DNA from: Nocardioides sp. W7
Lineage (GTDB): Bacteria > Actinomycetota > Actinomycetes > Propionibacteriales > Nocardioidaceae
NCBI RefSeq assembly: GCF_022919075.1
Contig: NZ_CP095078.1
Coordinates: 4,030,001-4,094,000, forward strand
Direction of reading: 5' to 3'
Length of the DNA: 64,000 nucleotides
The notes beneath the pieces were generated by a model that worked only from the letters and a program-made list of their open reading frames with translations, had not been told where the DNA came from and did not search any database. The translations under genes were made by a program, and so were the position numbers. Below are positions 19,811-28,197 of the stretch, one piece after another. How positions within the stretch are numbered: the stretch's first letter is position 1; each line of letters starts with the position of its first letter.

Positions 19811-20262
19811 GCGGTGTCCCCGCGCAGCGGCAGGGAGACGGTCGCGCTGCCCGGCATCAGGACGTCGTCGCCACGGCGGCCCGCGATCTCCAGCTCGACC
19901 AGGCCGCGGCCGTCCTCGATCCGGGTCGCGGTGACCCGGCCGCCGAAGGACAGCGGCTGGCCGGGGAACGCCACGGCGCGGTTCTGGGCGGCGAACGACA
20001 CCAGCCGGCCGGCACCGCCGATCCAGTCGGTCACCGCCTGCGCCAGCAGCGCGGACTGCAGCGGACCCTGGACGAGCACGTCGTCGTAGCCCTCGCGGTC
20101 GCGGGCCCACTCCTTGTCGTAGTGGATGCGGTGACCGTTGTAGGTCGCCGCGCTGAAGAAGAACATCTGCGTCTCGTCGACGACGACGTCCAGGCTCGGG
20201 AGCTCCTCGCCCACGGCGACGTCCTCGAAGTGCAGCTGCTCGGTGCTCACGGTGGTGCTCAC
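19807..20262 (-). CDS. MaoC-like (R)-hydratase / hotdog protein
   Basis: A 151-aa single-hotdog MaoC-like dehydratase that would hydrate an enoyl-CoA. The hydratase-type segment YNGHRIHYDKEWA and the downstream VQGPLQ are visible. I chose the first GTG after a GAGGAG site; a second in-frame GTG lies four codons later. It follows another hotdog gene by 11 bases. The pair probably makes one heteromeric hydratase, as in ChsH1-ChsH2 of cholesterol degradation. Confidence 0.85.
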   Translation of the reverse strand: MSTTVSTEQLHFEDVAVGEELPSLDVVVDETQMFFFSAATYNGHRIHYDKEWARDREGYDDVLVQGPLQSALLAQAVTDWIGGAGRLVSFAAQNRAVAFPGQPLSFGGRVTATRIEDGRGLVELEIAGRRGDDVLMPGSATVSLPLRGDTA

Positions 20263-20273
20263 AGGGGTGCTCC

Positions 20274-20786
20274 TCACGGGCGCGCGATCATCGAGGTGGT
20301 GGCCTCGGCCACCAGCTCGTCGCGCTGGTCGGTGTAGGTCGTGCGCCAGGTGACGAGCACGAACGGGCCGCTGCGGCCCTGCTTCTGCACGATCGACTCC
20401 ACCCGGCGCTCCATGGTCACCACGTCGCCGTGGCCGCAGGAGCGGTGGAACGTGGTGCTCTCCCCGCCGGCCATCCGCCGCGGGGCGTCCGGGAACGCCA
20501 GGTTCCCGTTGGCGGCCCCGGAGGACCCGTCGGCCCGGAGCCGGTCCAGCGGGGTGACGCCGAGGACGGCGTACTGCAGGTAGAGCGGCGGCGCGACCAC
20601 GTCGTCGTAGCCGTGGGCGCGGGCGTGCTCGGTGTCGAACCAGAGCGGGTTCCGGTCCCCCACCGCGAGCGCCCACCGCTGCCAGTCGCGCCGGACCACC
20701 TCGCCGGTCGCCCGCGAGACGACCTCCCCCACCTGGGCGGCGGCCGCGGCCGGGATCAGGTCCGGCACCTGTGTCTGCTGGGTCAT
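20274..20786 (-). CDS. MaoC N-terminal-type (FAS1-like) dehydratase domain protein
   Basis: A 170-aa hotdog protein of the FAS1-like dehydratase group. The segment WALAVGDRNPLWFDTEHARAHGYDDVVAPP is typical, quoted here as WALAVGDRNPLWFD and GYDDVVAPP. These domains usually serve as the non-catalytic or substrate-binding half next to a catalytic MaoC domain, here the adjacent gene. It sits between the CoA transferases and the second hotdog gene in the nine-gene operon. Confidence 0.82.
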   Translation of the reverse strand: MTQQTQVPDLIPAAAAAQVGEVVSRATGEVVRRDWQRWALAVGDRNPLWFDTEHARAHGYDDVVAPPLYLQYAVLGVTPLDRLRADGSSGAANGNLAFPDAPRRMAGGESTTFHRSCGHGDVVTMERRVESIVQKQGRSGPFVLVTWRTTYTDQRDELVAEATTSMIARP

Positions 20787-20806
20787 GTCTCTCCCTCTCA
20801 GGCCGC

Positions 20807-22102
20807 TCAGGCCAGCTGGTGGTCGGTCACGAGACCGCGCGCCACCAGGTCGTCGTACTCCGCCCGGGACCAGCCCAGGACGGACAGGTACACGTGCTCG
20901 TTGTCCTCGCCGAAGCCCGGGACGGGACGGCCGAACGCGAGGTCCAGGTCGTCGCTGCGCCACGGGTGTCCGGGGTAACGATGGGTGCCGATCGCCGGGT
21001 GGCTGCGCTCCTGCCACCAGCCGCGGGCCTCGAGGTGCGCGTCGTCGAGCAGCTGCGGCTCGCTGACCACCTCGGCGGCCGGCACGCCGGCGCGCTGCAG
21101 GGTCTCGACCACGTCCTCGGCCTCGCGCTCGACGCACCAGTCGGCGAGCGCCGCGCGGATCTCGGCGCTGCGGTCGCGGAGTGCGGCGCCGTCGGCGTCC
21201 ACACCCGGCAGCCCGGGGCCGCCCCCGAAGCCCGGGACGGCGAGCAGGCCGCGCCAGTCGCGGTCGTCGCGCACGGTGATCGCGACCCAGCGGTCGTCGC
21301 CGGCGACCGGGACGACGTCCTGGACCGCCCACGGGTCGGCGTTGCCGAGCACCGGCGGGTCCCGGTGGTTGAGCTGGTGGTCGAGGAACAGCTCGCCGAC
21401 CTCGGCCATGACGTTCTCGGCCTGGGCGAACTCCACGAGCCCGCCGCGCCCGGTCGTCTCGCGATCCCAGAGCGCGGCCAGTACGGCGAACCCGACGCCG
21501 GCCGGCGCCGCCTCGTCCATGTGGTAGTTCTCGCCGGCCGAGTCGGGGTCCTCGCCCTCGTACCCGTCCATGGCCGCGATCCCGACCAGGCTGTTGAAGT
21601 TCGGCCCGTAGCCGAGGTAGTCGCTCATCCGCCCGGTCATGCCGAGCGGCGGCATCCGGACCACGACCAGGCGCGGGTTGACCTCGAGCAGCCGCTCGTG
21701 GCCGATGCCGAGCTTCTCCAGCACCCCGTTGGAGTTGTTCTCGACCAGCACGTCGCTCACCCGGACCAGGTCCAGGAAGGCGCGATGGCCCTCCGGGGTG
21801 TCCAGGTTCATGCAGGCCGACAGCTTGTTGCGGGCGTGCCAGTTGAAGAGCGCGGAACGGTCGTAGGGGCGCTCGCCCGGGTCCTTGTCGGGGTAGGTGC
21901 CGCCGTGGTAGCCGGTCTTCTCGAAGGACTCCTTGGTGACCTTCGACGACACCTGCCGGCTGAGCCGGTCGTTGCCCTCCACGCGGATCACCTCCGCGCC
22001 GAGGTCGCCCAGCAGCGCGGTCGCCCCCGGGCCCGACCAGACGACGGTCAGGTCGACCACCCGGATCCCGGACAGCGGCAGTTCGTGCGCGTCCGTGCTC
22101 AT
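20807..22102 (-). CDS. CaiB/BaiF family (type III) CoA transferase, catalytic subunit
   Basis: A 431-aa family III CoA transferase. It opens with SGIRVVDLTVVWSGPGATAL. The expected catalytic aspartate is at Asp196 (HMDEAAPAG), just before the Ala-rich helix. Such enzymes move CoA between acyl groups through an aspartyl-CoA anhydride. Its start overlaps the stop of a second family member by 4 bases, suggesting a two-subunit enzyme like BbsEF. An alternative is alpha-methylacyl-CoA racemase activity. Confidence 0.88.
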   Translation of the reverse strand: MSTDAHELPLSGIRVVDLTVVWSGPGATALLGDLGAEVIRVEGNDRLSRQVSSKVTKESFEKTGYHGGTYPDKDPGERPYDRSALFNWHARNKLSACMNLDTPEGHRAFLDLVRVSDVLVENNSNGVLEKLGIGHERLLEVNPRLVVVRMPPLGMTGRMSDYLGYGPNFNSLVGIAAMDGYEGEDPDSAGENYHMDEAAPAGVGFAVLAALWDRETTGRGGLVEFAQAENVMAEVGELFLDHQLNHRDPPVLGNADPWAVQDVVPVAGDDRWVAITVRDDRDWRGLLAVPGFGGGPGLPGVDADGAALRDRSAEIRAALADWCVEREAEDVVETLQRAGVPAAEVVSEPQLLDDAHLEARGWWQERSHPAIGTHRYPGHPWRSDDLDLAFGRPVPGFGEDNEHVYLSVLGWSRAEYDDLVARGLVTDHQLA

Positions 22103-23286
22103 GCGGTCGCCTCCAGGCTCGCCTCGTGGCGCACCTCGGCGCCGTGCTGGTCCAGTAGCGGGGCGGGGGTGCGCAGCTCGTAGCCGCGCTCCATCCGCCA
22201 CGGCGGGCCGGCGTACTCCAACCGGCCGGCGCGGGGGTGGTCGGCGGCCACGAAGGCGCCCCGCTCCCGGAAGTGCGGGTGCGCGAGCACCTCGGAGACC
22301 GACAGGTAAGCGGTGACCGGGATCCGCGCGGCCTCGGCCGCCTCCATGATCGCGACCTTGGGGCGGGCGGCGATCCAGTCCGCCACGTGGGCCAGGAAGT
22401 CCTCGCGGTCCTCCCCCGCCACCGTCTGCCGGTCCAGGAACCGATCCCGGAAGTCGGGGGCCTCGGCACCCACCAGGTGCACGAAGCGGTTCCAGAAGGC
22501 CTGGTTGGTCACGTAGACCATCACGAACCCGTCGGCCGCGCGGAACGGGCCGGTGAAGGTGGCGCCGTGCCGGTGCGGGCTGCGGGCGCCCCGGGGAGCG
22601 GTGATGCCGGAGTACGACGCCGAGAGCAGGTACGACGCCCGGCGGTCCGCGCCGGCGAGCAGCACCTCCTGCCCGGAGACGTCGATCGTCGCCCCGCGCC
22701 CGGTCCGTCGGGCGCCCAGCACCGCGGCGAGCGTCGCCTGCCCGGCGGTCCGGCCGACGGTGTAGTGCTCCAGCAGGCCGGGCTTGCGCAGCGGCGCGCG
22801 GTCCGCCTGGCCGGTGGCGTGCATCGGCCCGCCGGCCGCCTGGAGCACCAGCCCGCTGGCCTCGTGGTCGCGACGCGGACCGGTCTGGCCGAAGGCGCTG
22901 ATCCGGGTCACGACCAGCCGCGGGTTGGCCGCGCGCAGCACCTCGGGGCCGAGTCCGAGCCGCTCGAGGTGGCCCGGGCGGAACGACTCGACCACGGCGT
23001 GCGCGTCGCGCACCAGCCGGAGCAGGAGCTCGCGGTCGGCCGCGTCCTGCAGGTCCAGCGCGACCGATCGCTTGTTGGTGTTCAGGTGCAGGAAGAGCGC
23101 GCTGCGCTCGGGGTCGGGGCGGTCGTCCGGGAACGGGCCCCAGCGCCGGGTCAGGCTGCCCTCCCCCGGCTTCTCGACCTTGACGACGTCGGCGCCGAAG
23201 TCGGCGAAGAGCTTGGTGGCGTACTCGCCCGCGACCCAGCGCGAGAGGTCGAGGACGCGCACCCCCGAGAGCACCTGGTCAGTCAA
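22099..23286 (-). CDS. CaiB/BaiF family CoA transferase, probable non-catalytic partner subunit
   Basis: A 395-aa CaiB/BaiF-fold protein (SGVRVLDLSRWVAGEYATKL at the start). At the position of the partner's Asp196 it has Thr176 (EHYTVGRTAG), and no aspartate lies at the active-site turn. It is therefore likely the inactive half of a heteromeric transferase. It overlaps the acyl-CoA dehydrogenase upstream by 8 bases and the catalytic subunit downstream by 4. The missing residue is seen by hand alignment only. Confidence 0.85.
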   Translation of the reverse strand: MTDQVLSGVRVLDLSRWVAGEYATKLFADFGADVVKVEKPGEGSLTRRWGPFPDDRPDPERSALFLHLNTNKRSVALDLQDAADRELLLRLVRDAHAVVESFRPGHLERLGLGPEVLRAANPRLVVTRISAFGQTGPRRDHEASGLVLQAAGGPMHATGQADRAPLRKPGLLEHYTVGRTAGQATLAAVLGARRTGRGATIDVSGQEVLLAGADRRASYLLSASYSGITAPRGARSPHRHGATFTGPFRAADGFVMVYVTNQAFWNRFVHLVGAEAPDFRDRFLDRQTVAGEDREDFLAHVADWIAARPKVAIMEAAEAARIPVTAYLSVSEVLAHPHFRERGAFVAADHPRAGRLEYAGPPWRMERGYELRTPAPLLDQHGAEVRHEASLEATA

Positions 23287-24421
23287 GGCCGATCTCCTCC
23301 TCGAGCCAGCGGCCGGCGACGTCGGGGCCGCCGCCCAGGGTGCCGAGCAGGCGAGCCCGCTCGGACCACAGGTGCAGGTCGGTCTCCACGACGTAGCCCA
23401 TGCCGCCGTGCAGCTGGTGACCGTCGAGGGTCACCCGCCGGTACGCGGACGCGGCGTGCAGCACCGCCACCGCCGTCTCCCGCACCGCGGGTCGGCCCCG
23501 GCCGTGCCAGAAGACCGCGCTGCGCGCGGCCAGTCGGGCTCCTTGCACCGCGATGTGCATGTCGGACACGAGGTGCTGGGCCGCCTGGAACGAGGCGATC
23601 GGCCGGCCGAACTGCTCGCGGCCGCGGGTGTGGGCCACGGTGCGATCCAGCACCGCGCCGGCGCCGCCGACCATGTCCACGCACTGCAGGGCGCGGACCA
23701 GCAGGGCCACTCCACGCACGCGGTCGGGCGCCAGGCCGGCGTCGTCGGCCCCGGTGAGGACGTCGGCCGCCGGCACCAGCACGTGGCCCAGGTCGAGCTG
23801 CTGGAGGCGGTCGCCGTCACTCGTCGGGAGCGCCGTCAGCGTGACCCCATCGGCCCGCGGGTCGACCAGGAGGCCGACGACCCGGTCCGGCTCGCCGTAC
23901 GTCTGGAGCGTCGCGGTCGCGAGCACCCGGTGAGCCAGGTCGGCGTCGAGGACGTGGTCGAGGCGCCCGCTCACGGCGACCGCACCGTCGGCGAGCAGCT
24001 CGGCGGTCAGTGACGGTCGCACGTCGGCGACGTCGTAGGGGCTGGCCAGGGCGACCGCCCCGCGCAGCTCGCCGCGGCACAGTGGCGCCAGCACGCGCGC
24101 CTGCTGCTCCGCGGTCCCGAGCGCGGCGACCGCGAGGCCGAGGTGGAGGGTGCTGAGCACGACCGTGGGGCACAGCGCCCGCCCGGCCTCGGCGTACAGG
24201 ACGGCGAGGTCGTCGACCGTGCCGCCGGCACCGCCGACCTCCTCGTCGAAGGGCAGGGCCAGGACCTCGGCGGCGACCAGGGCCGCCCAGAGCTTCTCGG
24301 GGAACCGGTTCGTGCCGCTCTCGCGCAGCGACCGGACCAGCTCCGGTGGGCAGTGCGTGGCGAACAGGTCACGGAGGCTGGCGGCGAGATCGCGCTCCTC
24401 CGCGGTGACGACGAGCTTCAC
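23279..24421 (-). CDS. Acyl-CoA dehydrogenase family protein (subunit of a heteromeric pair)
   Basis: A 380-aa divergent acyl-CoA dehydrogenase (FadE type). The alpha-helical N-domain and the C-terminal signature LHGGMGYVVETDLHLW are clear. The position of the medium-chain enzyme's catalytic Glu (YEGT) reads LGGGPD. It is directly coupled to a second ACAD gene upstream. This fits the alpha2beta2 dehydrogenases known from steroid side-chain degradation (ChsE1-ChsE2), where one subunit lacks catalytic residues. Confidence 0.88.
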   Translation of the reverse strand: MKLVVTAEERDLAASLRDLFATHCPPELVRSLRESGTNRFPEKLWAALVAAEVLALPFDEEVGGAGGTVDDLAVLYAEAGRALCPTVVLSTLHLGLAVAALGTAEQQARVLAPLCRGELRGAVALASPYDVADVRPSLTAELLADGAVAVSGRLDHVLDADLAHRVLATATLQTYGEPDRVVGLLVDPRADGVTLTALPTSDGDRLQQLDLGHVLVPAADVLTGADDAGLAPDRVRGVALLVRALQCVDMVGGAGAVLDRTVAHTRGREQFGRPIASFQAAQHLVSDMHIAVQGARLAARSAVFWHGRGRPAVRETAVAVLHAASAYRRVTLDGHQLHGGMGYVVETDLHLWSERARLLGTLGGGPDVAGRWLEEEIGLD

Positions 24422-24430
24422 AGGTCCTCC

Positions 24431-25621
24431 TCAGCGTCCGTAGGACGGCATGTCGTGGCCGCGCTGGGCGATGACGTCGCGCAGCACCTCGTTGGTGCCG
24501 GCGCCGAAGCGCAGCAGGGGCGCAATGCGGTAGAGCCGTTCGAAGCGGCCGTCGTCCGGGGCGGCCGCTGTGCGGTGGCCGAGCAGCCCGTCCGGGCCGA
24601 GCAAGTCGAGCGCGACCTCGGCGATCCGCTGGCGCAGCTCGCTGGTGAAGATCTTCTCGGTGCTCACCTCGATGCTCGGGATCACGCCCTCGTCGAGCAG
24701 CGAGGCGGCCTCGAAGCCCATCAGCGTCGCGACCTCCACGTCGGCGTCCAGCTGGGCGAGGCGGCGGCGTACGGCGGAGTCGTGCGCGGGCACGAGCCCG
24801 TCTCGGCGCGGGCGGCGGGCCAGCTCGACCAGGTCGTCGACCGCGCGCCGCAGGTCACCGGCGTTGGTGAGCGCGCCGCGCTCCAGGTCGAGCGCGCCGG
24901 TGATGTAGCGCCAGCCCTTGTTCACCTCCCCGATCAGGTTGGTGGCCGGCACCCGGACGTCGTCGAAGAACGCCTCGTTGGTGCGGTAGCCCGACCAGGC
25001 GGTCAGCGGCCGGATGGTCACCCCCGGGTGGTCGACGGGCACGATGACCACCGAGATGCCCTTGTGCTTCGGGGCGTCGGGGTCGGTGCGCACGCAGAGC
25101 CACTCGTGCGTGGAGCGCTGCGCGCCGCTGTTCCAGGTCTTGGCCCCGTTGATCACCCACTCGCCGTCCTCCATCGTTCCCTCGAGGACCGCGCGGGTGC
25201 GCAGGCTGGCCAGGTCGGTGCCGGCGCCGGGCTCGGAGTAGCCGACGGCGCAGACCATCTCGCCGCGCGCGATCGGCGGCAGGAACTCGGCCTTGTTGCG
25301 CTCGGTGCCGTGCCGCATGATCATCGGCGCCACCGAGGTCACAGTGAGGTCGGGACCGGGGACGCCCCAGTACTCGAACTCGCTGACCAGCAGGTGCTGG
25401 TGGATCGGCCCGAGGCCGAGGCCGCCGTGCTCGACGGGCCAGTTCAGCCCGAACCAGCCCTTCTCGCCGATCCGGCGGCGGAACGCCGCCAGCTCGCCGT
25501 CCCGCTTTTCGAGGTCGTGCTCGGCCAGCTCGGCCCGCAGCTCCGGGGTGACGTGCTCACGCAGGAAGGCCCGGACCTCCTCTCGCCACGCGCGCTGATC
25601 GGCGTCGAGCTCGAAGTCCAC
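24431..25621 (-). CDS. Acyl-CoA dehydrogenase (FadE-type), first gene of the nine-gene operon
   Basis: A 396-aa acyl-CoA dehydrogenase with the FAD/substrate segment VGYSEPGAGTDLASL and the C-terminal GAGTNEVLRD. The usual YEGT glutamate is replaced (FGAGT), but a Glu is present in LDLERG, the place used by isovaleryl-CoA-dehydrogenase-like members. It probably introduces the alpha,beta double bond together with the ACAD encoded 9 bases downstream. It heads the minus operon divergent from the IclR gene. Confidence 0.9.
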   Translation of the reverse strand: MDFELDADQRAWREEVRAFLREHVTPELRAELAEHDLEKRDGELAAFRRRIGEKGWFGLNWPVEHGGLGLGPIHQHLLVSEFEYWGVPGPDLTVTSVAPMIMRHGTERNKAEFLPPIARGEMVCAVGYSEPGAGTDLASLRTRAVLEGTMEDGEWVINGAKTWNSGAQRSTHEWLCVRTDPDAPKHKGISVVIVPVDHPGVTIRPLTAWSGYRTNEAFFDDVRVPATNLIGEVNKGWRYITGALDLERGALTNAGDLRRAVDDLVELARRPRRDGLVPAHDSAVRRRLAQLDADVEVATLMGFEAASLLDEGVIPSIEVSTEKIFTSELRQRIAEVALDLLGPDGLLGHRTAAAPDDGRFERLYRIAPLLRFGAGTNEVLRDVIAQRGHDMPSYGR

Positions 25622-25655
25622 CGGTGTTGTGCCCCTTTGTCAGTACGATCTGAAC

Positions 25656-25672
25656 TATGTCTAATCGGCATA
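25656..25672. promoter_or_regulatory. Operator-like 17-bp palindrome, copy C (TATGTC-N5-GGCATA)
   Basis: TATGTCTAATCGGCATA lies 34 bases upstream of the first ACAD start, in the divergent region with the IclR gene. It is the best palindrome of the three copies (half-sites TATGTC and TATGCC). Its placement suggests control of the nine-gene operon, perhaps with autoregulation of the IclR gene. Confidence 0.55.
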
Positions 25673-25676
25673 TACA

Positions 25677-25707
25677 GTCAACGACACCGGACGGACTCTG
25701 TCAACGA
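25677..25707. repeat. Direct repeat GTCAACGA-N15-GTCAACGA
   Basis: The octamer GTCAACGA occurs at 25677-25684 and 25700-25707, 23 bases apart or about two helical turns, between palindrome C and the IclR start. It could be an activator or second regulator site, or chance. Confidence 0.3.
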
Positions 25708-25724
25708 GGGTCTCACTACGACAT

Positions 25725-25757
25725 TTGCCCAAGCGTTTGCTAGGTTCAGTGGGCAGG
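25725..25757. promoter_or_regulatory. Inverted repeat TTGCCCA-N18-TGGGCAGG upstream of the IclR gene
   Basis: Arms at 25725-25731 and 25750-25757, ending 18 bases before the IclR start codon. The same arms spaced N8 lie in front of the transporter operon (7732-7751). Autoregulation by the IclR protein is a plausible reading. Confidence 0.4.
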
Positions 25758-25775
25758 CACAACGGGAGGTGCGGT

Positions 25776-26603
25776 ATGACCCTGATGCAGGAGCGCATCG
25801 GAACGACGGACGAACTGGACGGCCCGCGAACCTCGGTGGTCGCCCGGGTCACGCGGATCCTCGACGTCTTCGCGCAGACCCCGGGGCAGCTGATGCTGGA
25901 GGACGTCACCGCGATCTCGTGCCTCCCCCGCTCGACCGCCTTCCGGATCATGACCCAGCTCGTGGAGCAGGGCTGGCTGGAGCACGGGCAGCGCGGCTAC
26001 CGGCTCGGCCCGCGTGCGCAGGGCATCGCCGCGCGCGGAGAGCAGGACCACGGCCGACTGCGGCAGGTCGCGGCCGGGGTGCTCAACGAGCTCCAGCTCA
26101 CCACGGGCGCCGTCGTCCACCTCGGTGTGCTCGAGGGCGGGCTCGTGCTCTACCTCGACAAGCTCGGCGGCGCTGCCCTGCAGTCGGTGCCGTCCCAGGT
26201 CGGCGGCCTGGTCCCGGCGGACACCACGCCGATGGGTCGCGCGATGCTCGCCACCCACAGCCCCGAGGACGTCGACGCCCTGGTCGCGGCCACGGCGGAC
26301 CGGCCTCGGCGCCGGCCGCTCGACCACGACGACCTGCACGCACGGCTGAACACCTGCCGGCGCCGGGCCGGCGTCGACGTGGTGCGCCCCGCGGGCAGCC
26401 GGGGCATCGCGGCCCTCGGCGCCCCCGTCCACGGCACGGACGGCCTGCTCGCGTCCATCGGCATCGCCTCTAGGGATCGGCTCGACCTCGAGAAGCACGC
26501 TCCCGTGCTGCTCTCCGCCGCCCGCCGGCTCACCCTCGAGCTCGGCGGCACGCGGCAGTCCGGCGGACGCCGCACCCGCTCGGTCCCCGCGACCTCCCGG
26601 TAG
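25776..26603 (+). CDS. IclR-family transcriptional regulator
   Basis: A 275-aa regulator with an N-terminal winged helix-turn-helix (VARVTRILDVF to SCLPRSTAFRIMTQL, residues about 18-65) and the C-terminal GAF-like IclR effector domain (GAVVHLGVLEGG onward). I chose the ATG after GGGAGGT; an upstream in-frame ATG lacks a ribosome site. It is divergent from the ACAD operon and probably controls it, with an acid or CoA-ester intermediate as effector. Both the 17-bp palindrome and the TTGCCCA repeat lie in its promoter region. Confidence 0.9.
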   Translation: MTLMQERIGTTDELDGPRTSVVARVTRILDVFAQTPGQLMLEDVTAISCLPRSTAFRIMTQLVEQGWLEHGQRGYRLGPRAQGIAARGEQDHGRLRQVAAGVLNELQLTTGAVVHLGVLEGGLVLYLDKLGGAALQSVPSQVGGLVPADTTPMGRAMLATHSPEDVDALVAATADRPRRRPLDHDDLHARLNTCRRRAGVDVVRPAGSRGIAALGAPVHGTDGLLASIGIASRDRLDLEKHAPVLLSAARRLTLELGGTRQSGGRRTRSVPATSR

Positions 26604-26687
26604 CGCGCCGACCGTCGGGCGGCGCGACCGGACGCGGCGCAGCCGGGCACGGTGCAGCCGGCCGCGATGCAGCCGCCCGCGGTGCGC
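26604..26687. repeat. Short GC-rich imperfect tandem repeat between convergent genes
   Basis: Three imperfect copies of a CGGTGCAGCCGGC-like unit fill the gap between the IclR stop and the carboxyltransferase stop. It may help termination; no gene is seen. Confidence 0.3.
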
Positions 26688-28193
26688 TCACGGGAGATAG
26701 CCGGTGTGCACGACGGGCTCCGGACGGGCGACCGGCCGAGCCAGGCGCAGCCCGGCCAGCAGCGCGTTGCGCAGCTCGCGCGGGTCGACGACCTCGTCGT
26801 ACGTCGCACTCGCGGCGAGCCGCCACGGCCCGGCCGCCTCGTTGGCCACCAGCGCCTCGCGGGTCTCCGCGTCCGCGCCCGAGGTCGCGCCACCGACGGC
26901 TGCGGGGATGCCGCCGAGCATGGCGCCCGGGAAGGCCAGGGAGACGGTCTGGCCGCCGAAGGCGTTCTGGCCCATCACCGAGCTGCCGAAGCCGAAGGCC
27001 TTGCGCACCGTCACGTGCAGCTTCGGCACCGGGGCCCGGTGCTGGGCGGCGAACAGCCGCGCGGCCGCGCGCAGGATGCCGGCCCGCTCGGACGCGCTGC
27101 CGGCGAGCACCCCGGGGTTGTCGGCGAGCTGCACCAGCGGCAGGTGGAAGGCCGCGGCCCGCTCGACGAACCGGGCGCCCTTCTCCGCGGCGGCGACGTC
27201 GATCGCCCCGGCCAGGACGTCCGGCTGGTTCGCGATGACGGCGACCGGCCGCCCGCCCAGCCGGGCCAGCGCCGTGATCAGCGACCGGCCGTGGCGGGCC
27301 TGGACCTCCAGCAGGGAGCCGGCGTCGACGAGCTCCTCGAGCAGGAGGTGCATGTCGTAGGGCTGGCGCGGGTTCGGCGGCACCACGTCCAGCACCCGGT
27401 CGAGCAGCCGCTCGCCGGTGTCCGGTCCGGGCACCGACCGCGGGTTCTCCCAGGCGTTCGGGGGCAGGTACGACAGCCAGCGGCGGACCGCCCCGAGTGC
27501 GCGATGCACGTCCGGCGCCACCTCGTCCACCAGCCCGCTGGCCTCGGCGTGCACGGCGGCACCGCCGAGCTCCTCCTTGGTGACGACCTCGCCGAGCGAG
27601 GCCTTCACCAGCGGCGGCCCGGCGGTGAACAGCGACCCGTCCCCCTCGACCAGCACCACGTAGTCGGCGAGCGGGGCCGCGAGGGCTCCGTGCCCCGCTG
27701 AGGGACCGCTCACGACCACCGCGGTCGGCACCAGCCCGGCCAGCTCGGCCAGGGCCTGCAGGTCGTTGGGGGCCGGCCGGTGGACCGCGAGCGCGTTGGT
27801 CGCGCGGTGACCCGCGCCCTCCAGCACGAACACGAGGGGCACCCGCTCCTGGCGAGCCAGGGCGGCCAGCCGGGCCCGCTTGGTGGCCCCCGCCGTGCCG
27901 ATCGAGCCGCCGGCGACCGTGAAGTCCTCGACGCCCACCAGCACCGGCCGGCCGTCGACCAGCCCGGAGCCGGCGACGAACGCGTCCGCCGGCGTGGACC
28001 CATCACCGGCCAGCGTCCCGAGCTCGGTGAAGCTGCCCGGGTCGAGCAGCTCCGCGACCCGGGCCCGGGCGTCGAGGCGGCCGGCGCGGCGTACCTTGGC
28101 CAGCCTCTCCGGACCGCCCATCGCCCGCGCGGCGGTCCGCCGTCGCTCCAGGTCCGCCAGCAGCGGCGCCCACTCGTCGCGGTGTCCGGTCAC
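26688..28193 (-). CDS. Acyl-CoA carboxylase carboxyltransferase (beta) subunit
   Basis: A 501-aa protein of the PccB/AccD crotonase-fold carboxyltransferase family. It would transfer carboxylate from carboxybiotin to an acyl-CoA. The N-half (GGSIGTAGATKRARLA, VFVLEGAGHR) and C-half (NPGVLAGSASERAGILR, KAFGFGSSVMGQ, FPGAMLGG) domains are both present. No biotin carboxylase or biotin carrier gene lies nearby, so it must borrow an alpha subunit encoded elsewhere. It is last in the thiolase-led operon, 4 bases after the ligase gene. The substrate is unknown. Confidence 0.88.
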   Translation of the reverse strand: MTGHRDEWAPLLADLERRRTAARAMGGPERLAKVRRAGRLDARARVAELLDPGSFTELGTLAGDGSTPADAFVAGSGLVDGRPVLVGVEDFTVAGGSIGTAGATKRARLAALARQERVPLVFVLEGAGHRATNALAVHRPAPNDLQALAELAGLVPTAVVVSGPSAGHGALAAPLADYVVLVEGDGSLFTAGPPLVKASLGEVVTKEELGGAAVHAEASGLVDEVAPDVHRALGAVRRWLSYLPPNAWENPRSVPGPDTGERLLDRVLDVVPPNPRQPYDMHLLLEELVDAGSLLEVQARHGRSLITALARLGGRPVAVIANQPDVLAGAIDVAAAEKGARFVERAAAFHLPLVQLADNPGVLAGSASERAGILRAAARLFAAQHRAPVPKLHVTVRKAFGFGSSVMGQNAFGGQTVSLAFPGAMLGGIPAAVGGATSGADAETREALVANEAAGPWRLAASATYDEVVDPRELRNALLAGLRLARPVARPEPVVHTGYLP

Positions 28194-28197
28194 GGGT

